Made by a program: the position numbers and the translations under genes. Shown here piece after piece: positions 57,864 through 64,000 of a stretch of 64,000 nucleotides of DNA. This DNA is from Perilla frutescens. Its lineage: Eukaryota; Streptophyta; Magnoliopsida; Lamiales; Lamiaceae. The DNA is taken from the NCBI GenBank assembly GCA_026008535.1, contig BRKX01000014.1, positions 17,630,694 to 17,694,693 of the forward strand. Reading direction: 5' to 3'. The number at the start of each line of letters is the position of its first letter. Positions within the stretch are counted from its first letter, which is position 1. The notes under the pieces are model-generated. The model did no database searches. It saw only the letters and a list, made by a program, of their open reading frames with translations, and had not been told where the DNA came from.

Positions 57864-59010
57864 CTACTTCTTCCCGCAGTTCCTAGAATCATGACTGCAT
57901 TTTTTGTTACGCTTCTTGCAAGTCCTTAAAGGTTTCTTTTTGCATTTGGTGTTCGCATCTTCTTTTGATTTTATACGACTTCCACTACCTTTAGTCTTCA
58001 CACAGTCAAGTGGAAGCACCTCAACTTCACTAGGTGCAAACAACCCATAAAATTCAGAAAACAATTCATACAGTCCTTGAATTTCTGAAGAACCCAGGAA
58101 TAAGAATCGACATCCTCACCTAACATTAAAGCAGCTCCAAAGGTGAAAAGTCTCCCATGATTGTCCTTTCCAGTAAATGGTGCAAAAATCATTGAATACC
58201 TGCCAACATATAAAAGATCACAAATCTCTATTATTATAATGTCTTTCTCATCATAAATAAAAGACTACAAATGCTAAGATTATCACCTACCAAATATTCA
58301 AATATCAACTACCAATGCTAAAAAAGAAAATGTAAGTGCTAAAATTTCAACTACCGGTGCTAAAATTTCGTATGGAAATGCTAAAATCACAGAATGGCAA
58401 TCTAAATAATAAGTAGACTAACATGTTAGTCATATATGTTGCATCAAATGACACAACATACCTAAATAACGAAAAGTTCCTTCTTGATATTGGATTAGCC
58501 AAAACAAACATCTCAACTGATCATTTTTGTTAACTTTATAATCAAATGTAAAAGCAGAGCACAGTTCAGAATAAAACTTTGATGTGAAGGGTCTATATTC
58601 CTATTCAGATTCATAAACTCTTTGTGTGTATCCAAAACAATAGAATGTGAATGTCTTTTTTCAAATAGTCCAACAACGTACCCATCCGAACCAATATACT
58701 TCAACCCTATCCTAGCCATACAACAAGTCCTCTTAGACACACGATATTTTTTTTCTTCAATGTTTCACCAAAATTAACCGATGTGTTCTTAAGTCCCTCG
58801 TAGTTACACACAAACATATTTTCAAACTATAGTACCATCTTTAAACTTTTTTGTAGTAGACAAACAAATATCAAATCTACATGATGAAGCATAAACCTTG
58901 TAAAGTGTTATACCAGCATCCAAAGTAAGAAAAGTTTTGCCCAATGCAGGCTTCAAAGATGGTTCACAGTTAGCTGTGTAAAATTCAGAAAATCTAGGAG
59001 AAAACTCCAA
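57864..59010 (-). pseudogene. FAR1/MULE-type transposase, internally deleted
   Basis: Minus-strand pieces in order: FAR1 DNA-binding domain (PALGKTFLTLDAGITLYKVY ... TKKFKDGTIV, then KRTCCMARIGLKYIGSDGYV, FEKRHSHSIVL, NRNIDPSHQSFI), the start of the MULE transposase core (FAPFTGKDNHGRLFTFGAAL, YSWVLQKFKDCM), and then directly the C-terminal part EVEVLPLDCVKTKGSGSR with a knuckle-like CKKRNKKCSHDSRNC. Most of the catalytic core and the SWIM finger are missing, and frameshifts separate the pieces. It descends from a FAR1/Jittery-type MULE transposase. Confidence 0.7.
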
Positions 59011-59536
59011 AATTGAGCCAACACAGTTTGCACATTAAAAAATATACAACTAATCACGTTAATGCTAAAAAAATATATTCTTCGATCATGCTAAAAATGA
59101 TCACAGTAGTGCTAAAAAGTAGTGCTAAAACTAATCTACAGCAGTGCTAAAACCTGTAATAGTAGTGCTAATACATCGTTCCTCGTGCAAATACTCTCGT
59201 TAATCTCGTGCTAATCAGATTGAAAAAAACTCATAACTCCATAACTAAGTTATCTCCCATGAACTCAAAATCTCAAGTACTCTATATATCTACAAATTAA
59301 ACCCAAAAAAATTATGAGTCCCTCTCTACTGAAGTTTAGCCATCTCTGCAAGACTACAATTGAATCACAGATCCAACTCATCATCTAGCTCATCGTCTTG
59401 TTGTTCGCCTCATCTCCACAACATCATTTTTACTGCAACATCACACTCATATTTTTACCAGTGTTTTCATTCAAGAACAGCGAATAAAAAAAACTCAGCT
59501 ACATGGAGAAAGAGAGGGAGAGAGAACTTACGAGAA

Positions 59537-59539
<3 letters not shown>

Positions 59540-59582
<43 letters not shown>
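59540..59582. repeat. (GA)n microsatellite
   Basis: An uninterrupted GA run in the right subterminal part of Mutator-like element B. Confidence 0.9.
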
Positions 59583-59586
<4 letters not shown>

Positions 59587-59834
59587 CGAGAAGGAGTAAG
59601 TGAGGAAAATCAGAGAGAGAAAACTTACGGGAAGGAGAAAGAGAAGAAGTTCACATGTTCTAATTAGAATTATCAAATTACATAAATAACCTCACAACCC
59701 TAAAATTTATCAAAAATTACAAGATTGCCACCAAAAATTTGAAGCAATCCAGACCGCTCAAATCAACTAGATTTATGGATGAGATTGGTTTTCTGTTCTC
59801 ACAAGAGGCTTTGGTTCTCACTTGATCCATTCCC

Positions 59835-59874
59835 TATATATATATATATATATTATATATATATATATATATTT
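59835..59874. repeat. (TA)n tract
   Basis: A TA run with one TATTA interruption, between Mutator-like element B and the CACTA terminus. Confidence 0.9.
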
Positions 59875-60075
59875 CACTACAAGAAAATTGTGATTTAACT
59901 ACGGATTTAATGACAGATTATATTCCGTCGCTAAACTACCGATAAATTAACGACAGGTGAAGATTGAGACGTACAGATTTTTCCGTCACTAACTTATCGA
60001 TGGAAAAATCCATCGTGTCAAATTTTAATTTTTTATAACAATGACGGAAAATTCGTCGTTAAATATTTATTTTTA
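59875..60075 (+). mobile_element. Terminus of a CACTA (En/Spm) transposon
   Basis: CACTACAAGAAAA at 59,875-59,887 is the standard eudicot CACTA terminal repeat. Subterminal CGTCGCTAA-like units follow (CCGTCGCTAAA, CCGTCACTAAC, CGTCGTTAAA). I found no matching TTTTCTTGTAGTG end to the right, so this is a truncated end; its right limit is uncertain. Confidence 0.65.
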
Positions 60076-60951
60076 AAAAATATGTATTGTTTGTGGGTAG
60101 ACTATGACATTATACGTGTGGGTTGTATAATCTTGCATCTTTTTATCACACTAGTACAGTATATATGGGTTATGGTATGTGCTAGTAATATGAAATAATT
60201 TGTGAAAACAAATAATAACTTGCGAGTGAAAAATACAAGGAAACCAAACTTATAAACAAATCTGAAACAAATAAAAATTAAAATCATTAACTTGCTGGTA
60301 TGTACTCGCATAAAACGTGCCAATTTGATTTATGGGATATTTATTGACGTGTAGTAATAGAAAGACCACTATTATTATTTATTTATTTATATGAAAATGC
60401 GAAGCATAAAAATAATGGTCAAAATGGTACGATTAAATTCGTGAGTTTATAGTGTTACACGTCCACCCCCGTTTACAACTCCAAAAAATTTGGTCCAATC
60501 CAACCCAGCCACGAAATAAAAAGCTAAACAAAAAGAAAAAAAAAATCGAGCCAAGAGACAAAAATTGAATTGATGAAGAAAAATGGGCCCACAGTTCTTA
60601 ACATAGGTCCAGTTCTTGTAGTCGAGAGATCTCCACGAAATTCTCGATCCAGTCCACAAAAGATCTTTCATACTTCAAATTACGAAATTAGCCTTTCACA
60701 AACCAAAGCTACGTCGTATTTATTGTTTATTTTTCATTATATATATATATATATATATATTGGTTTATGATTGATTATTAAATGTTAACTGTTGTATACT
60801 TTACCTTACAAAAAAATATATACATGGGTGCATATTTCCACCAAGAAAAAATCTGTATACTGCTACGTATCATTGAATATATTTTCTTGTTACTTGGATT
60901 GATTATCTTAAAAAATCATTAACTTAGGGCATGAAAGGGTTAGTTACTATA
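60076..60951. other. Intergenic AT-rich DNA
   Basis: No gene, no transposon end and no repeat partner recognised. A short (TA)n lies at about 60,739-60,760. Confidence 0.5.
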
Positions 60952-61292
60952 TTAAATGTATAAATTTTGATATGCTTTGCAATTTAGATACAGACTTTGA
61001 AATGTTGCATTTAAAACACAGTTTTTTTTTTTTTTGTAAAATAGACACCCCAAATTTTTCTATGATCGCAAAATAATATATAACATTCATATTACAAAAT
61101 TATATGGATACATAGCTTAATCATCATTTGAATTTAATTAATACAATAAAGATTGATGTGAAATATTGTGTTGATTTTCATATTATTGCAAAGTTTTTCT
61201 ATTTTTGCAAAAAATTGTAAGATTGTGTTTTAATTGCAACATTTCAAAGTTCGTGTCTAAATTGCAAATTGTGTCAAAATACATGTATTTAA
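60952..61292. mobile_element. MITE of about 340 bp
   Basis: Long inverted repeats of about 70 bp: left arm 60,952-61,021 and right arm 61,223-61,292, sharing inward ACTTTGAAATGTTGCA. The loop is AT-rich and non-coding. I could not read a target duplication or assign a superfamily. Confidence 0.7.
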
Positions 61293-61726
61293 TCGTAGGC
61301 ATATATTATTCAACATCCTCAAAATTTATTAAATTATCATTGGATATTATATATATCAAGCACCATTGAGATTAAGACATATAGTTAATTCTCGAAAATT
61401 CAATCAACTTGTGTATCGTATTGAACCTAATTAATAACAAGCAAATTAAATATCTTTCAGGATCAAATTAAGTAAAACCTGATTTAAAAAAAAAAATTGT
61501 AAAACCATACAAACCCACAAAAAAAAAATCTCAAATACCGACTTTGAAAAAATTTGATTAGTCCATACATCAAAACTATAACTATGTTGAAAAATCCTAT
61601 TAAATAGGTAATATTAGAAGGTTACAAACAAAATTGCCAGAAATAAAGTAAAGTATTAGAACAATATTACATAGAGGGGCTTTTCTGTAATTAGCAATAG
61701 TTCATCAAGTAGGAGGCGGAGCCGTG
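61293..61726. other. Upstream region of the UV-B-induced-protein gene
   Basis: AT-rich with no defined element. It presumably contains promoter sequences; none is clear enough to name. Confidence 0.4.
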
Positions 61727-61733
61727 TATAAAA
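61727..61733 (+). promoter_or_regulatory. TATA box of the UV-B-induced-protein gene
   Basis: TATAAAA in the context CGTGTATAAAACAG, 294 bp before the ATG, with transcription start expected near 61,760. A possible 5'-UTR intron (donor TAG|GTATTT near 61,920, acceptor GATAG near 62,008) is weak. Confidence 0.55.
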
Positions 61734-62026
61734 CAGTCGGATTCCCCATAAATGAAATGAGGTAGATAGCGCACACTGTTTCGAAAGCAGCGACGAATTA
61801 ATCAATTAAATATACATCTTTTTTTCAGTCAAAATTTGTGAGCACTTAAGAGGGAGAGAAGAAAAGCGAGAAAAGAAGGAAAAAATATCAAATCACGGCA
61901 TAGACTTGTTTCTGTATCTAGGTATTTATTTATCTCCGATCATTTTATATTATCTGCTGATTAATTTGATGTTCGGGGGTTCCAATAATCATTTGTTTGT
62001 GTGATAGTTGCCGTAACTAATTGAGG

Positions 62027-64000
62027 ATGGAAACCGTAGCTGCTTTTCGGGCTTCTTTCAGCAGTATTTCGCCTAACTGGGCTGGTCGATCCGGCCCGAC
62101 CAGACCCGATATGAGGGTTGGGTCGAGGCCCCTGCAATCTAAGTCTTGGATTCAGGTAAAGATCGGTCGTTTCCTCTGCTGCGCTGTGATTTATGATTTT
62201 TAGACTGGGATTTGATGAATTTAGGTTGACTGAATTAGTAAAGTCTGCTGCTTTAAGTCCTTTCCGAATTTTCACTTTTTTCTGGATGAAGAATATGATT
62301 TTATTTATTAGTCTGTTAAAAAAAGATTCAATTTTTTGACTCGTGAGAAGCTAATAGCTGATTTACTTTTCTTTGTGCCCTTTTTCTTCCCTTAAAACGA
62401 ACAAGTCAAGATTTTATAGTACAGTGAGAAATTAATGGGCAGAGGTGAAGAAATTTACAATTTAAGCTTTTATCTGGCCATCTGTATTAGATATTATATA
62501 AATTATCTTTTTGCGGTGATAGGAGGAGATTATCAATCTGTATATTAATGGGGCTCCCTGTATGAGAATTTAGGAATTAGGTGCTTAATCCATTGTCTTT
62601 TTATTCTATCTTTGTGCAACGATGAACAATAAAGTTGCAATAACACCCTCTTAATAGTAGTAGTAGCGTGCAGCCTTGCTAATCTCTAGTATTTGCTTGA
62701 GGCTTTTCTAGTAGTTGAAAAGTCGATTTATATCTGCATAAGGTCTATGATATTTTAACTTATTTGCATTGGGATGTTAAATTGCAGCTAACACCATCGG
62801 TTTCTAACTTAAAGATGGGCAACAGAAAGGTGGGCTGTTTGAGCAGGAGGCATACCTCAATCAGAACTTCTATGGAACCTTCTGATTCTGGTAGTTCGGA
62901 AGCTCCTATTGCTCCGCTTCAGCTGGAGTCTCCAATCGGGCAATTTCTCTCTCAGATATTAGTAAGTCACCCACATCTTGTTCCTGCTGCTGTAGAACAG
63001 CAGCTTGAACAGCTTCAAACTGACCGTGAGGCGGAGAAAGAGAAGGAAGAGCCATCTGCATCTGGAACTGATCTTGTTTTATACAGGTATCAGTTAATGA
63101 ACTGTTACAATTTTTTATATGATCCATTTGTTGATAGAGCCACATCTCTGTGGAGGTGGTTCCTTCTTTTGATGATGCTTAGATCATACTAATCAGTGTT
63201 AATTGTTTGATTGTATTGTTTTTTCTTTTATAGGAGAATCGCGGAGGTTAAAGCCAATGAAAGAACAAAGGCCCTGGAAGAGATATTGTATGCATTGGTG
63301 GTACAGAAATTCATGGATGCCAGTGTATCCCTGATTCCTACAATTATACCATCATCACGCGATAGTTCTGCTCGTGTTGATGTTTGGCCCAGCCAAGAAG
63401 ATAAATTGGAGCGCCTCCACTCTCCTGAAGCGTATGAGATGATTCAGAACCACCTGTCTCTTATTCTCGGGAATCGTCTTGGTGATTCTAACTCCGTAGC
63501 TGAAATAAGCAAATTAAGGGTTGGCCAGGTTTATGCAGCTTCTGTGATGTATGGATATTTCCTTAAACGTATAGACCAAAGGTTTCAGTTGGAGAAGAGC
63601 ATGAAAGTCCTTCCCCAGGGTATTGACAATGGAGAGAATAATATTGAACAAGTTGCACAGGAGGAAAGAAGACCAAGTGACGATGACAATTATGCATCTT
63701 ATGTTGAACCTCATCCAGAAATGTCATTTTCTGGTGGCGTCGGTGTTGGTGCGAGTGGTATAAAGCCATCTCGGTTGCGAACTTATGTCATGTCATTTGA
63801 TGGGGAGACACTTCAAAGATATGCTACCATCAGATCTAAAGAGGCTATTAGTATCATTGAGAAACACACAGAAGCATTATTTGGTAGGCCTGAGATCATA
63901 GTCTCACCGGAAGGAACCATTGATTCCCCCAAAGATGAAGCCATCAGAATCAGCTTTGGCGGCCTGAAGAGACTTGTTTTGGAAGCGGTGACTTTTGGTT
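62027..64000 (+). CDS. UV-B-induced protein At3g17800-like, DUF760 family, plastid; 3' end beyond window
   Basis: Exon 1 is 62,027-62,155 (43 codons), intron 1 62,156-62,787 (GTAAAG..TTGCAG), exon 2 62,788-63,086, intron 2 63,087-63,233 (GTATCAG..TTATAG), exon 3 63,234 to the edge. The N-terminus is rich in Ser, Arg and Pro and poor in acidic residues, as in a plastid transit peptide. The mature part has LESPIGQFLSQILVSHPHLV, VEQQLEQLQTDREAEKEKEE, RIAEVKANERTKALEEI, SPEAYEMIQNHLSLILGNRL and RLRTYVMSFDGETLQRYATI, highly conserved in plants. The last residues shown are GLKRLVLEAVTFG, so only a short C-terminal tail should be missing. Arabidopsis expression data gave the name; the biochemical role is not known. 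No defect is seen; it appears functional. Confidence 0.92.

Larger units (their letters stand above)
56807..59834 (-). mobile_element. Mutator-like element B with FAR1-type transposase remnant
   Basis: Ends are imperfect inverted repeats over roughly 110 bp sharing GTGAGAAC and GAAAACCAATCTC (left about 56,836-56,860, right inverted about 59,778-59,805). TA tracts lie on both sides. A degenerate FAR1-like gene lies on the minus strand in the middle. About 14-16 TTAGCA-type motifs fill the left kilobase and about 12 TGCTAA the right. Confidence 0.7.

Noticed and set aside
60447..60671. Short minus-strand frame with hydrophobic stretch
   Set aside because: No start context, homology or codon pattern; chance frame in AT-rich DNA.
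61920..62010. 5'-UTR intron of the UV-B-induced-protein gene
   Set aside because: Donor and acceptor are present but weak and unsupported; kept only as a remark in the TATA-box entry.

Overview
The window is flowering-plant nuclear DNA, very probably eudicot: it is AT-rich, has GT..AG introns, Athila, Tat, CRM and SIRE-type LTR retrotransposons, hAT, Mutator and CACTA DNA transposons, and at the right edge one host gene of the plant-specific DUF760 family (homologue of the Arabidopsis UV-B-induced protein At3g17800). About 95 percent of it is transposable-element sequence. I cannot name the species.

Layout. (1) 1-29,046 is one deep nest. A CRM-like chromovirus on the + strand (gag-protease remnant 24,985-27,447 and 3' LTR 27,448-29,046; its 5' part is off the left edge) was hit by a Tat-lineage Ty3/gypsy element on the - strand (5' LTR 24,319-24,979; its 3' LTR is off the left edge). 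The Tat integrase gene was hit by an Athila-type LTR, now a solo LTR on the + strand (3,521-4,479 plus 18,768-19,744). That LTR was hit by a complete Athila-type element of a related family in opposite orientation (4,480-18,762). The 3' LTR of that element was hit by a further element that survives as a solo LTR (4,614-6,059). Three of these insertions have visible 5-bp target duplications. (2) 29,047-32,573 is a decayed hAT transposon. (3) 32,574-33,433 and 46,468-46,877 are the two halves of an old non-coding target site split by a second full-length Athila-type element on the + strand (33,434-46,467). (4) 46,878-55,584 is a SIRE-type copia element (- strand) with an envelope-like ORF, missing its 3' LTR. 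(5) 55,595-59,834 holds two Mutator-like elements placed at TA-repeat tracts, the second with an internally deleted FAR1-like transposase gene. (6) 59,875 onward holds one CACTA terminus, then intergenic DNA with a MITE (60,952-61,292). (7) A TATA box at 61,727 and the spliced UV-B-induced-protein gene from 62,027 run off the right edge.

How the parts work together. The two full-length Athila elements share one architecture: LTR, tRNA-Asp-type primer site, gag-pol as one reading frame, a 48-nt double-hairpin motif 15-16 nt after the gag-pol stop, a GC-rich module plus CT-rich leader resembling the module in their own LTRs, an ATHILA ORF-1/envelope-like ORF, and a polypurine tract. None of the retroelements looks autonomous now: stops, frameshifts, deletions or catalytic changes are visible in all. 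The most unusual signals are the covarying double hairpin in both Athila families, the duplicated GC-rich module in front of the envelope-like ORF, the nearly intact spliced antisense gene in the otherwise decayed Tat element, and the strand-polarised TGCTAA/TTAGCA arrays in the two Mutator-like elements.
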